From Cedecea lapagei (lineage in GTDB: Bacteria; Pseudomonadota; Gammaproteobacteria; Enterobacterales; Enterobacteriaceae), in contig NZ_LR134201.1 in the NCBI RefSeq assembly GCF_900635955.1, positions 1,798,001-1,862,000 of the forward strand: 64,000 bases of DNA, read 5' to 3'. Position 1 is the first letter of the stretch, and each line of letters starts with the position of its first letter. The notes under the pieces were generated by a model. The model saw only the letters and a program-made list of their open reading frames with translations, did not search any database and was not told the origin of the DNA. Shown in pieces: positions 8,814 to 16,714 of this stretch. The translations under genes and the position numbers were made by a program.

Positions 8814-9188
8814 ATGGCGTTCATCTCCTCCCGCATCGCAACCGTCGCGGCATTTGTCGCTGCTATGGCCGTTTCTCCAGCCGTATTGGCCCATGCTCAC
8901 CTGAAGCAGCAGTCCCCGGCAGCCGATTCCGCCGTGACGGCTTCTCCGCAGACGCTGACCCTGAGCTTCTCCGAAGGCGTGGAGCCTAACTTCAGCGGCG
9001 TAAGCGTCACCGGGCCGCAAAAATCCGCCGTGAAGACCGGTAAAGTCAAAGTCGCTGAGGCTGATAACAAACAGCTGATTGTGCCGGTAGAAGAGGCCTT
9101 AAAGCCGGGTGACTATTCCGTTGACTGGCATGTCGTGTCGGTAGACGGGCATAAAACTAAAGGTAACTACCACTTCTCAGTGAAGTAA
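8814..9188 (+). CDS. yobA: CopC-domain periplasmic protein YobA
   Basis: 124 aa. The signal peptide ends at VLAHA, so the mature protein begins with the His-rich sequence of the CopC copper site (HAHLKQQSP). It has a CopC-type beta-sandwich with LTLSFSEGVEPNFSGV and a C-terminal DWHVVSVDGHKTKGNYHFSV whose histidines complete the metal site. First gene of yobA-yebZ-yebY: yebZ starts 5 bp after its stop. By family it hands copper to the membrane protein YebZ (CopD); which metal is handled here is inferred. Confidence 0.92.
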   Translation: MAFISSRIATVAAFVAAMAVSPAVLAHAHLKQQSPAADSAVTASPQTLTLSFSEGVEPNFSGVSVTGPQKSAVKTGKVKVAEADNKQLIVPVEEALKPGDYSVDWHVVSVDGHKTKGNYHFSVK

Positions 9189-9193
9189 ACGCT

Positions 9194-10069
9194 GTGCTGT
9201 CGGCGTTTTACATCGCGCTGCGTTTTATCCACTTCACGGCATTGATGGTGCTGCTGGGCAGCGCCATCTGCTGTTCGTTACTTGCCCCGCAGCAGTTTAA
9301 GCCGGTGCTTGTGCGTCGCCTCAGAGCGCAGTGGCGGCCTGCCGTTTGGCTGTCGCTTCTCAGCGCCTGTCTGCTATTTATGGCTCAGGCCGGGCTAATG
9401 GGCGACGGCTGGCGCGATGTGATTTCTCCGGCCGTGTGGCAGGCCGTGCTCTCCACTCGCTTTGGCTCCGTCTGGATATGGCAGCTGTTGCTTGCCCTGG
9501 TGACGCTTGCCGTTGTGCTCATCGGGCCGCGAGCCATGCAGGGATTGCTGATGCTGTTTGCCGCCGCTCAGCTGATTGTTCTGGCCGGAGTCGGCCACGC
9601 CGCGATGCATGACGGTGCGATTGGCGCATTCCAGCGTATTAACCACGCCATTCACCTGTTGAGCGCAGCCTGGTGGGTTGGCGGCCTGCTGCCTTTGCTG
9701 GTCTGTATGCATATGGCGCACAAGCCGCGTTGGCGGGGGCCAGCAATTACCGCGATGATGCGCTTTTCGCGTTATGGCCACCTTGCCGTAGCTGCTGTGC
9801 TGGTGACCGGCGTTGTTAACGGCCTGCTCATTCTTGGCTGGTCGCTGCCGCTGGAAAGTGGTTATCTGCGTTTACTGGCGTTGAAGGTTGGGCTGGTGCT
9901 GGTAATGGTTACGCTGGCGCTTATCAATCGCTATATACTGGTGCCGCGTTTTGAGACGGCGCAGGCCGATGCGCGGCGACGCTTTATTCAGCTGACCTGG
10001 CTGGAAGTGATTTTATCGGTAGCGGTACTGCTGCTCGTCAGCATATTCGCCACCTGGGAGCCGTTCTGA
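9194..10069 (+). CDS. yebZ: CopD-family inner membrane protein YebZ
   Basis: 291-aa integral membrane protein with about eight hydrophobic segments and the CopD signature around GVGHAAMHDGAIGAFQRINH and HLLSAAWWVGGLLPL, whose histidines are candidate metal ligands. It starts at GTG 9194, directly behind yobA, implying translational coupling. CopD proteins move copper across the inner membrane together with CopC. It is followed 28 bp later by yebY. Confidence 0.92.
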   Translation: MLSAFYIALRFIHFTALMVLLGSAICCSLLAPQQFKPVLVRRLRAQWRPAVWLSLLSACLLFMAQAGLMGDGWRDVISPAVWQAVLSTRFGSVWIWQLLLALVTLAVVLIGPRAMQGLLMLFAAAQLIVLAGVGHAAMHDGAIGAFQRINHAIHLLSAAWWVGGLLPLLVCMHMAHKPRWRGPAITAMMRFSRYGHLAVAAVLVTGVVNGLLILGWSLPLESGYLRLLALKVGLVLVMVTLALINRYILVPRFETAQADARRRFIQLTWLEVILSVAVLLLVSIFATWEPF

Positions 10070-10097
10070 CGGCACTAATTGGTTATATGAGAGACTC

Positions 10098-10442
10098 ATG
10101 AAAAAGAGCATTTTGACTTTACTGCTGCTGGCCTGCGCGGGCTCGGCGCTGGCTGCCCCGCAAATTATCACCGTCAGTCGGTTTGAGGTGGGTAAAGACA
10201 AATGGGCATTCAACCGTGAAGAGGTGATGCTGAGCTGCAGGGCGGGAAACGCGCTGTTTGCCATTAACCCGAGTACCCTGATGCAGTATCCGCTGAACGC
10301 CATCGCCGAGCAGCAGATTAAGAGCGGTCAAACGAGCGGGCAGCCCATCAGCGTGATTCAGGTCGACGATCCGCAGCATCCCGGCCAGAAAATGAGTCTC
10401 GAACCTTTCATTGAGCGTGCGCAAAAGCTGTGTAGCGAATAA
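10098..10442 (+). CDS. yebY: YebY family protein (DUF2511)
   Basis: 114 aa, very close to E. coli YebY. The signal peptide ends at SALAAPQ. The conserved core contains ITVSRFEVGKDKWAFNREEVML, and one cysteine near the end (QKLCSE) pairs with MLSCRAG. Last gene of the yobA-yebZ-yebY group, before a terminator. The periplasmic location is clear; the function is uncertain but probably tied to the CopC/CopD pair. Confidence 0.9.
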   Translation: MKKSILTLLLLACAGSALAAPQIITVSRFEVGKDKWAFNREEVMLSCRAGNALFAINPSTLMQYPLNAIAEQQIKSGQTSGQPISVIQVDDPQHPGQKMSLEPFIERAQKLCSE

Positions 10443-10469
10443 AAATCACACATTTTTTGTCGTAAAAAA

Positions 10470-10504
10470 AACAGCAATAGCCTCAACGGGATATTGCTGT
10501 TTTT
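10470..10504. terminator. terminator after yebY
   Basis: Stem AACAGCAATA / TATTGCTGTT with a 12-nt loop, preceded by eight A and followed by TTTTTG. It can work in both directions. Confidence 0.85.
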
Positions 10505-10591
10505 GCATAAACAGTCACCTGAAACGCGGCTTTTTTCTGACCACTTTTGTTGCGGACTGGAAAACCTGCGTCGGTAATCTATTCTTAAGAG

Positions 10592-10694
10592 GCAAGGCGA
10601 CTTAGCCTGCATTAATGCCAACTTTTAGCGCACGGCTCTCTCCCAAGAGCCATTTCCCTGGACCGAATACAGGAATCGTATTCGGTCTTTTTTT
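10592..10694 (+). ncRNA. sdsR: small RNA SdsR (RyeB)
   Basis: Recognised from the conserved body: GCAAGGCGACTTAGCCTGC at the 5' end, the stem CGGCTCTCTCCCAAGAGCC, and the terminator GACCGAATAC / GTATTCGGTC followed by seven T. It lies next to yebY as in E. coli. CTATTCTTAA just upstream fits a sigma-S type -10 with the favoured C. SdsR is a stationary-phase, Hfq-dependent RNA that base-pairs with mRNAs such as ompD and mutS (established in Salmonella and E. coli). In E. coli an antisense RNA, RyeA, covers this locus; the region is conserved enough to encode it, but I did not find its promoter. Confidence 0.93.
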
Positions 10695-10868
10695 ATTCGG
10701 GATCCGGCGAGCCCGCCTGCGCGTGAAGCGTTTCCCATAACGCTTCGGCTCTGCCTGTGCACTAAAACCATACCACACCTTAATAGCTCGCCGTCCAGCG
10801 TTTTTTGAGTGAAGTTGTTAATTATTTGTTGCGCAAACGGCGGGGCGCGCAACGGCAACGCGGTAACA

Positions 10869-10884
10869 AGTGATTTAGGTCACA
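10869..10884. promoter_or_regulatory. CRP-type site before the SulP gene
   Basis: AGTGATTTAGGTCACA is close to TGTGA-N6-TCACA with one mismatch. A -10-like TACAAT follows at 10913-10918, and the SulP-family ORF starts at 10960. cAMP-CRP activation is a plausible but untested reading. Confidence 0.45.
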
Positions 10885-10959
10885 AATACTCGCATCACCA
10901 TGGCGACAAGGCTACAATTCCGGCCTTACTGACCGCGTTCCCACAGAGACGCGGCATCC

Positions 10960-12480
10960 ATGACTATAAGCCTGCATTTCTCTATGACAAATCAAACCGA
11001 GCTTGCCGCTCAACATGCTCAAGAAAATAGCCTGCGCGCTGTGATCCGCTCTCCAAGGCTGATCCAGCGAGAGGTGCTCGCCGGGGTTGTTACCGCCCTG
11101 GCGCTGATCCCCGAAGTGATCTCCTTTTCTTTAATTGCCGGCGTCGATCCCAAAGTCAGCCTGATAGCTTCCATTGTGCTCTGTTTCGCGATGTCAATCC
11201 TCGGCGGCCGTCCGGCGATGGTCACCGCCGCCGCAGGATCGGTAGCGTTAGTGATTGGGCCGATGGTCCACCAGTACGGCGTCGGCTATATCCTGCCTGC
11301 GGTGGTGCTGGCCGGGGGGATCCAGATCCTGTTCGGTGTCACCGGGCTTGCGCGCATGATGCGTTATATACCGCTTTCGGTGATGACCGGCTTCGTGAAT
11401 GCGCTTGGTATCCTTATTTTCTTTGCCCAGGTCCCTCATGTCTGGGGGCAATCGCCGCTGGTTTGGGGGCTGTTTGCCGTAACGCTTGGTGTTGTGCTGC
11501 TGCTGCCGAAGGTGCTGAAATCAGTCCCTTCGCCGCTGGTGGCTATCGTGCTGGTGACCGGCCTGAGTATGGCAATGGGCTGGGTATTGCCCACGGTCGG
11601 CGACAGCGGGCCAATGAAGGCAGGGCTACCGGGATTAACCGAGCTTATGGTGCCGCTTAACCTCGAGACGTTACGCATTATCTGGCCCTGCGCGTTAAGT
11701 ATCGCCTTCGTTGGTCTGATGGAATCTCTGCTGACCGCGAAGCTGGTGGATGACCTGACGGACACGCCGTCCAGCAAGCGCCGCGAATGCTGGGGACTCG
11801 GCGTTTCCAATATTTTCGCCGGTTTTTATGGCGGCATTGCGGGCTGCGCGATGATCGGGCAAACCATTGTTAACGTTGAGTTGGGAAGAGGGCGCACGCG
11901 GCTTTCGACCGTCGCCGCTGCGCTGGTGCTGCTGCTGCTGGTGACCGCCCTTAGCGAGGTGATGGCCAAAATCCCGATGGTGGTGCTGGCCGGGATCATG
12001 ATGATTGTGGCGGCGAAAACATTGAACTGGCACAGCATCTCTCCCGCTACGCTGCGGCGTATGCCGCTTCCGGAAACGCTGGTGATGATTACCACCGTCG
12101 CCGTTACGGTTTATACCGACAACCTGGCGCTTGGCGTGCTGGGCGGCGTCATTTTTGCAATGATGCTGTTTGCTCGCCGTATTGCCCATGTCGTCCGCGC
12201 CGAGCGGCAGCTTGCAGAAGACGGTAGCGAAGTCATTTACCGGGTGCGTGGGCCGCTATTCTTTGCCAGCAGCAACGATCTGGTGGAGCATTTTCATTAT
12301 GCCGACGATCCGCAGCGGGTGATTATCGACCTCACTCATGCGCAAATTTGGGATGCCTCCACCGTTGCCGTGCTCGACGCCGTTGAGACGCGTTATCAGC
12401 GCTACCGGGCGCACGTTGAGATTAGAGGTCTCGATACCCACAGCGCCGATTTTCATCAGCGCCTGAGCGGTAAGCTTTAA
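10960..12480 (+). CDS. SulP-family anion transporter with STAS domain
   Basis: 506-aa permease. A 12-14 segment SulP membrane domain begins near residue 35 (LAGVVTALALIPEVISFSLIAGVDP is the family hallmark region) and runs to about residue 410. A short cytoplasmic STAS domain follows, with RVIIDLTHAQIWDASTVAVLDAV. SulP proteins carry sulfate, bicarbonate, dicarboxylates or similar anions; the substrate cannot be told from sequence. The gene is absent from the E. coli K-12 locus, so it is an accessory insertion after sdsR. A second possible start lies at 10984. It seems to be monocistronic. Confidence 0.88.
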   Translation: MTISLHFSMTNQTELAAQHAQENSLRAVIRSPRLIQREVLAGVVTALALIPEVISFSLIAGVDPKVSLIASIVLCFAMSILGGRPAMVTAAAGSVALVIGPMVHQYGVGYILPAVVLAGGIQILFGVTGLARMMRYIPLSVMTGFVNALGILIFFAQVPHVWGQSPLVWGLFAVTLGVVLLLPKVLKSVPSPLVAIVLVTGLSMAMGWVLPTVGDSGPMKAGLPGLTELMVPLNLETLRIIWPCALSIAFVGLMESLLTAKLVDDLTDTPSSKRRECWGLGVSNIFAGFYGGIAGCAMIGQTIVNVELGRGRTRLSTVAAALVLLLLVTALSEVMAKIPMVVLAGIMMIVAAKTLNWHSISPATLRRMPLPETLVMITTVAVTVYTDNLALGVLGGVIFAMMLFARRIAHVVRAERQLAEDGSEVIYRVRGPLFFASSNDLVEHFHYADDPQRVIIDLTHAQIWDASTVAVLDAVETRYQRYRAHVEIRGLDTHSADFHQRLSGKL

Positions 12481-12661
12481 CGCTTTGCCGGCGGCGTTCG
12501 CTGCCGGTTCTCCTTGCTTTGCCTCAGCACGAAATGCCGCTTTTTGCCGGTGCGATCGCAATTTTCTACTACTTTCCGCTGCCCTGTTTACGGTTTAAAT
12601 GACAAGCTGGTGAAATAAACATTTTCGTAACATTTACGTTGCCAGCGAATACGGAATAACT

Positions 12662-12687
12662 TATTACTATTTAACCGCTTAGTAATA
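12662..12687. promoter_or_regulatory. operator-like inverted repeat before the MFS gene
   Basis: TATTACTA and TAGTAATA form perfect 8-bp arms with a 10-bp spacer, 45 bp before the MFS start. It is a candidate regulator-binding site; no regulator gene is next to it. Confidence 0.3.
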
Positions 12688-12732
12688 TAAGCGGCCCTTC
12701 CTCCACTATAACGATAAATAACAGGACACTTT

Positions 12733-13980
12733 ATGACGACAAACGATGCCGTCCGTGAGGACGCTGCGCGCGGTTTTTGGCCGACGGTAAAAACTTTTCC
12801 TGCAACGGTGATTGCGCTGCTTTTTTTTACCCTGGTGATTCGCTTTAGCTATTTTATGGCGTGGCCGTTTATGACGGTGATCATGACCCGTAATTATCAT
12901 CTCTCGCCGATCTCCGTCGGGGTAGCAATGACCAGCAGCGCACTGTTGGCCGTGGCGCTGGGGATGTACGGCGGGCAGCTGTCGGACAAGTTAGGCCGTC
13001 GTGGCGTGCTTTCGCTTGGCTGTGCGCTGTCGTTTGTGGGCTATGCGCTGCTTGGACTGGCGACGGGAATGGCGTTATTTATCATTGGGCTAATGATTGT
13101 TGGCGTCTGTTTTGCGTGGGTAGAGCCTCCAACGCGTGCCCTGATGAGCGACTTGCTGGGCGACCGTCGCCGCCGCGCTCTGGCGCTGCAGATTCGCTAC
13201 TATCTGGTGAACGTTGCGGCGGTTACCGGGCCACTTGTCGGCATTGCTTTTGGGCTGACGTCGCAAAAAGGAACCTTTGTAATAACCGCCATTAGTTATT
13301 TGCCGCTGCTGGTTTATACCTTACTGTTTATTCCTGCCGGAAAGCTGGTGGCAGATGTAAGTGAATATAAACCTGCAGCAAGATTGCACGAAGTTATGCT
13401 GATTATTGCCCGGGATAAACTTTTTGTCGCGGCGCTACTCTGCAGCATGCTGTGCGCCGTGGTTTTTGTTCACTATGAATCCGTGGTGCCGCTTTATTTA
13501 CTGACCCTGGACGCGGACGCGGCGGTGAAGCTTATTACGCTGATTCTGGTGTCGAATGCCTGTACGGTATTAATAGCGCAGCTATTCCTGGTTCGTTTTT
13601 TGGCGCAGGTCAGCCTGCCTAACCGGATTTTACTGGGCGGCGCTATCTTTGCGATTTCACAGCTTCTGTTCTGGTCCGTGAGGACGCCGGATGCGTTGAT
13701 TTGGGTGGGTGTGACGGTCATTTTCAGCATTGGCGAAGCGATCCTGATGCCAAATCTGAATATCCTGCTGGATCAGCTGGCGCCGGATGAGCATCGAGGG
13801 GCCTACCTCGGGGCCTCTACGCTGACCACCTTAGGTATCGCGTTGGGGCCGTTGATCGGCGGCGTTATGCTGACCCTGACCGGTGCGGGCGTGTTTTTGG
13901 CTACCATGCTGTTTAGCCTGCTGCTGTGCGCTATTATTTACGGCTGCAAATCCGGCCTTAAACAACGATTACAAGAGTAA
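12733..13980 (+). CDS. MFS transporter, DHA1 type
   Basis: 415-aa, 12-segment major facilitator protein. Motif A between segments 2 and 3 is GQLSDKLGRRGV, and an acidic/basic cluster SDLLGDRRRRALALQIRYY lies in the central loop region. The overall plan resembles MdtH-like proton-driven efflux pumps, but the substrate is unknown. It starts at ATG 12733 with CAGGACAC upstream. The GNAT acetyltransferase that follows begins 17 bp after the stop, so the two are probably co-transcribed; an export pump plus an acetyltransferase suggests handling of a toxic small molecule (inference). Not present at this place in E. coli K-12. Confidence 0.88.
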   Translation: MTTNDAVREDAARGFWPTVKTFPATVIALLFFTLVIRFSYFMAWPFMTVIMTRNYHLSPISVGVAMTSSALLAVALGMYGGQLSDKLGRRGVLSLGCALSFVGYALLGLATGMALFIIGLMIVGVCFAWVEPPTRALMSDLLGDRRRRALALQIRYYLVNVAAVTGPLVGIAFGLTSQKGTFVITAISYLPLLVYTLLFIPAGKLVADVSEYKPAARLHEVMLIIARDKLFVAALLCSMLCAVVFVHYESVVPLYLLTLDADAAVKLITLILVSNACTVLIAQLFLVRFLAQVSLPNRILLGGAIFAISQLLFWSVRTPDALIWVGVTVIFSIGEAILMPNLNILLDQLAPDEHRGAYLGASTLTTLGIALGPLIGGVMLTLTGAGVFLATMLFSLLLCAIIYGCKSGLKQRLQE

Positions 13981-13997
13981 AACTGAGCGGAGTCATG

Positions 13998-14528
13998 ATG
14001 GTTACTGAAGCACCACGTCTTGAAACGGAACGCCTTATCCTGCGCCACTTCACGCTGGACGACTATGACGCGCTGGTTGCCTGTTGGTCAGACCCGGAGA
14101 TGGTGAAGTTTATCGGCGGCGGGAAACCGCAGGACGGCGAGATGAGCTGGGGACGACTGATGCGCTATATTGGCCACTGGCAGGCGCTTGGCTACGGTTA
14201 CTGGGCTTTGTTTGAGAAACAGAGCGGGCGATTTGTCGGATCGTTTGGCTTCCAGGAGGTTAAACGAAATCTTACGCCAGCGCTGGAATACCCGGAGGCG
14301 GGCTGGTCGCTCATTCCCGCCGTACACGGTAAAGGCTATGCGGCTGAGGCGCTTAGCGAGATTTTACGTTGGGCGGATAATCACTTCGAAGGGCCTGTTT
14401 GCTGCATTATCGATGACGACAACCAGCGCTCAATTGGGCTTGCGGAGCGATTCGGCTTTGCTTTCCGTCATTATGTTGAGTACCACGGCAAACCGGTAAG
14501 AATGCTGGTGCGCCCGCTAAACCGCTAG
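13998..14528 (+). CDS. GNAT-family N-acetyltransferase (RimJ/RimL type)
   Basis: 176 aa. N-terminal LETERLILRHFTLDDYDAL is the usual RimJ/RimL-type start. The acetyl-CoA binding motif A is in WSLIPAVHGKGYAAEALSEIL, with H-G-K-G-Y-A as the pyrophosphate loop. Later IDDDNQRSIGLAERFGF is motif B. It transfers an acetyl group from acetyl-CoA to an unknown amine. GGAG at a 5-nt spacing favours the second of two adjacent ATGs (13998). It is downstream of, and probably in operon with, the MFS gene. Confidence 0.87.
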   Translation: MVTEAPRLETERLILRHFTLDDYDALVACWSDPEMVKFIGGGKPQDGEMSWGRLMRYIGHWQALGYGYWALFEKQSGRFVGSFGFQEVKRNLTPALEYPEAGWSLIPAVHGKGYAAEALSEILRWADNHFEGPVCCIIDDDNQRSIGLAERFGFAFRHYVEYHGKPVRMLVRPLNR

Positions 14529-14545
14529 TGTGCCCTGGCGCCTGC

Positions 14546-14737
14546 TCAGAAGTCGCTGTACTGCTCGGCAGGCTGCCAGAACCCGTCGATAAACCCCTCA
14601 ACCGGGTAGCATCCCCCGTGCCGCATACGCTGTTCGCTCATTGCGCTCAGGCACTGGCGCTCGGTGGTGAATACCTCCAGCACCAGATCGTCGCAGCCGC
14701 CGTCCAGGTAACAGACAAATAAAACCAAAGCAAACAT
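14546..14737 (-). CDS. yebW: small protein YebW
   Basis: 63-aa protein matching E. coli YebW along its whole length (MFALVLFVCYLDGGCDDLV, then GGCYPVEGFIDGFWQPAEQY). It has a hydrophobic N-terminus and three cysteines, so it may be a small secreted or membrane-attached protein. yebV follows in E. coli order on the same strand. The function is unknown. Confidence 0.85.
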   Translation of the reverse strand: MFALVLFVCYLDGGCDDLVLEVFTTERQCLSAMSEQRMRHGGCYPVEGFIDGFWQPAEQYSDF

Positions 14738-14812
14738 GAGCGCCTCAGAACCGCTTCGTTTCGATTAAGTGTAGGGGAGCCTGAGGGAGTGGGGGAAATA
14801 AACCGCTAAAAT

Positions 14813-14833
14813 AACCCGTCTCGTGGACGGGTT
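14813..14833 (-). terminator. terminator after yebV
   Basis: Stem AACCCGTC / GACGGGTT with a 5-nt loop; on the minus strand it is followed by ATTTTAG. It lies just behind the yebV stop. Confidence 0.75.
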
Positions 14834-14842
14834 CATCTTGAG

Positions 14843-15082
14843 TTATGCAAGACGCATGACCCAGGCATCACGCTGCTGATCGTAATGTTGCAGGTAAAGG
14901 ACGGAGTGTTCGCCATCAAGTACGGCAGGAATAGAGGTTTCACCATCCCAGGCATCAAGCTGCATGCACAGGTCAGGGTCAGACTTGCAGGGGATGCTTA
15001 ACGTTCGATCCCCCTGGTGTTCACCGTGTAATTCGGCATCGTCGATCTCGAAGATGCCGATCCGGACGTTGGTTTTTGTCAT
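14843..15082 (-). CDS. yebV: small protein YebV
   Basis: 79-aa protein clearly homologous to E. coli YebV (RIGIFEIDDAELHGEHQGDRT, then LSIPCKSDPDLCMQLDAWD). It is acidic and probably cytoplasmic. AAGGAG lies before the ATG. It sits downstream of rsmF on the same strand and ends at a terminator. The function is not known. Confidence 0.88.
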   Translation of the reverse strand: MTKTNVRIGIFEIDDAELHGEHQGDRTLSIPCKSDPDLCMQLDAWDGETSIPAVLDGEHSVLYLQHYDQQRDAWVMRLA

Positions 15083-15186
15083 CTTTGACTCCTTGTTAGC
15101 TGCGGCAGGTGGTATGACCAGTGGTCACCCCATTTTCAGCGTAGTCAAGGCAGCACAAATTGCCAACTTAAAAAGTGCTTATTTCA

Positions 15187-16635
15187 TCAGCCAGCCTGAG
15201 GCGCAGCAAAAAGCTTGCCGTCGCGCACCAGCTCTCTTGGGTAGCTGTTCTTCAGGCGCGAGCCCACTTTGCGAGCGAGTCCAAGGGGCTGATCCTGAAA
15301 AGTGACAATAACCTCATCGCGTGACGGTGTCACTTCCGGGTAGATGTCACGCCCACGATACCACTCTTCGGCCTCAGCCTCGTTCAGCGGGAAGCACAGT
15401 GGGTTGTCACTTTTTACCAGGGCAACCACGGCTTCATGCTGCCAGCGAAAGCCTTTATTGTGCTGTTCGGCGAGCTTAAGGCCAATGCGGGAGAAGCGTA
15501 CTTTACCGATAAGCGGTTCAATCCCGGTCGGGAACAGCCAGATCTCTTTATCGCGCAGCCACAGGCGTAGCTCATCGCCCCAGCACAGGCCCGATTTTTC
15601 CGCCGCGGCGGTCACTTCCGCTGCGGGTTTGCCTTTCATTGGCACGAAGGGGAATTTCCCCACTTTATAGCCGGGAGCTGGAAGTGGCTCAATGGAGGCA
15701 GTTTTACGTAAACGAGCGACAAAAAAGCCTTCGCAGTCGTAAATCTGCGGGAAGACGTGCAGGAAACCTTCCGGCGTTAGCGCGCGAGCCGCGTCCGGAA
15801 AAAGCTCACTGAGGGGAGCGACTTCCGCTGCGTCCGGCCAGGTATCCAGCAGCCACTGGCAAATTTCCTGGTTTTCCTGGCGATTAAGGGTGCAGGTTGA
15901 GTAAACCAGCGTGCCGCCCGGGCGCAGGGCGTGAAACGCGCTTGCGATCAGTTCGCGCTGGGTATTGGCTATTTCGGCCGTACTTTCTGGCGACCAGTTG
16001 CGCAGGGCGTCCGGATCTTTCCGCACCACGCCTTCGCCGGAACAGGGCGCATCAAGCAGAATGGCGTCGAAGGATTCCGGTAAGGCTGCACCAAACACGC
16101 GACCATCAAAATGGGTAAGCGCCACGTTGCTGATGCCGCAGCGGCTGATGTTGGCGTGAAGCACCTTTACGCGGCTGGCGGAATATTCGTTCGCCAGGAT
16201 AGCGCCTTTATTGCCCATGCGGGCGGCAATCTGGGTGGTTTTCGAACCAGGTGCAGCGGCGACGTCCATGATGCGCTGCGGATCATTGCCGTCGGCAAAC
16301 AGGGCGGCTACGGGGAGCATCGAGCTGGCTTCCTGAATATAGAACAGGCCGCTCAGGTGCTCGGCGGTGCTGCCAAGCGGCAGGGTTTCTTCATCATCTC
16401 GCTCAATCCAGAAACCTTCTTCGCACCAGGGAACTTGCGTCAGGCGCCAGTTGTAGGGGGCAACAAGTGCCAGAAAGTCGGCAACGGAGATCTTCAGCGT
16501 GTTAACGCGCAGGCTGCGGCGCAGCGGCAGCTGGCAATACTCGATAAAACTTTCCAGCGTCTGATCGGCGGGCAGCGCCTCGCGAATAGCCTCGAGAAAA
16601 GATTGCGGAAGATAAACGGCAGTAGATTGAGCCAT
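15187..16635 (-). CDS. rsmF: 16S rRNA (cytosine-1407-C5) methyltransferase
   Basis: 482-aa m5C methyltransferase of the NOL1/Nop2/Sun group that modifies C1407 of 16S rRNA in the 30S subunit. SAM-binding motif I is DVAAAPGSKTTQIA; motif IV is LLDAPCSGEGVVRKD and motif VI is VYSTCTLNRQEN, with the two catalytic cysteines in PCSGEG and STCTLN. The start MAQSTAVYLPQSF at 16635 matches E. coli; a longer frame to 16830 is not conserved. Its Shine-Dalgarno AGGGG lies inside a terminator-like hairpin right before the ATG, so initiation may be controlled by RNA folding. Confidence 0.95.
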   Translation of the reverse strand: MAQSTAVYLPQSFLEAIREALPADQTLESFIEYCQLPLRRSLRVNTLKISVADFLALVAPYNWRLTQVPWCEEGFWIERDDEETLPLGSTAEHLSGLFYIQEASSMLPVAALFADGNDPQRIMDVAAAPGSKTTQIAARMGNKGAILANEYSASRVKVLHANISRCGISNVALTHFDGRVFGAALPESFDAILLDAPCSGEGVVRKDPDALRNWSPESTAEIANTQRELIASAFHALRPGGTLVYSTCTLNRQENQEICQWLLDTWPDAAEVAPLSELFPDAARALTPEGFLHVFPQIYDCEGFFVARLRKTASIEPLPAPGYKVGKFPFVPMKGKPAAEVTAAAEKSGLCWGDELRLWLRDKEIWLFPTGIEPLIGKVRFSRIGLKLAEQHNKGFRWQHEAVVALVKSDNPLCFPLNEAEAEEWYRGRDIYPEVTPSRDEVIVTFQDQPLGLARKVGSRLKNSYPRELVRDGKLFAAPQAG

Positions 16636-16636
16636 G

Positions 16637-16665
16637 AAAAACGCCCCTGGAAAAATGAAGGGGCG
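16637..16665 (-). terminator. hairpin with U-run overlapping the rsmF ribosome-binding site
   Basis: On the minus strand CGCCCCT pairs with AGGGGCG, then TTTTT, then C and the rsmF ATG. It looks like the intrinsic terminator of the upstream letAB genes, yet the 3' arm contains the only SD for rsmF. It can act as terminator and as SD-sequestering hairpin. Confidence 0.75.
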
Positions 16666-16714
16666 CAGTTTAACACGGAATTGCCCGGGCGGCGCACCGC
16701 ACCGGGCTTGAGGG

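Noticed and set aside
8442..9020. 192-codon extended version of holE
   Set aside because: Only the last 76 codons are conserved and they have their own SD; the rest is antisense to yobA.
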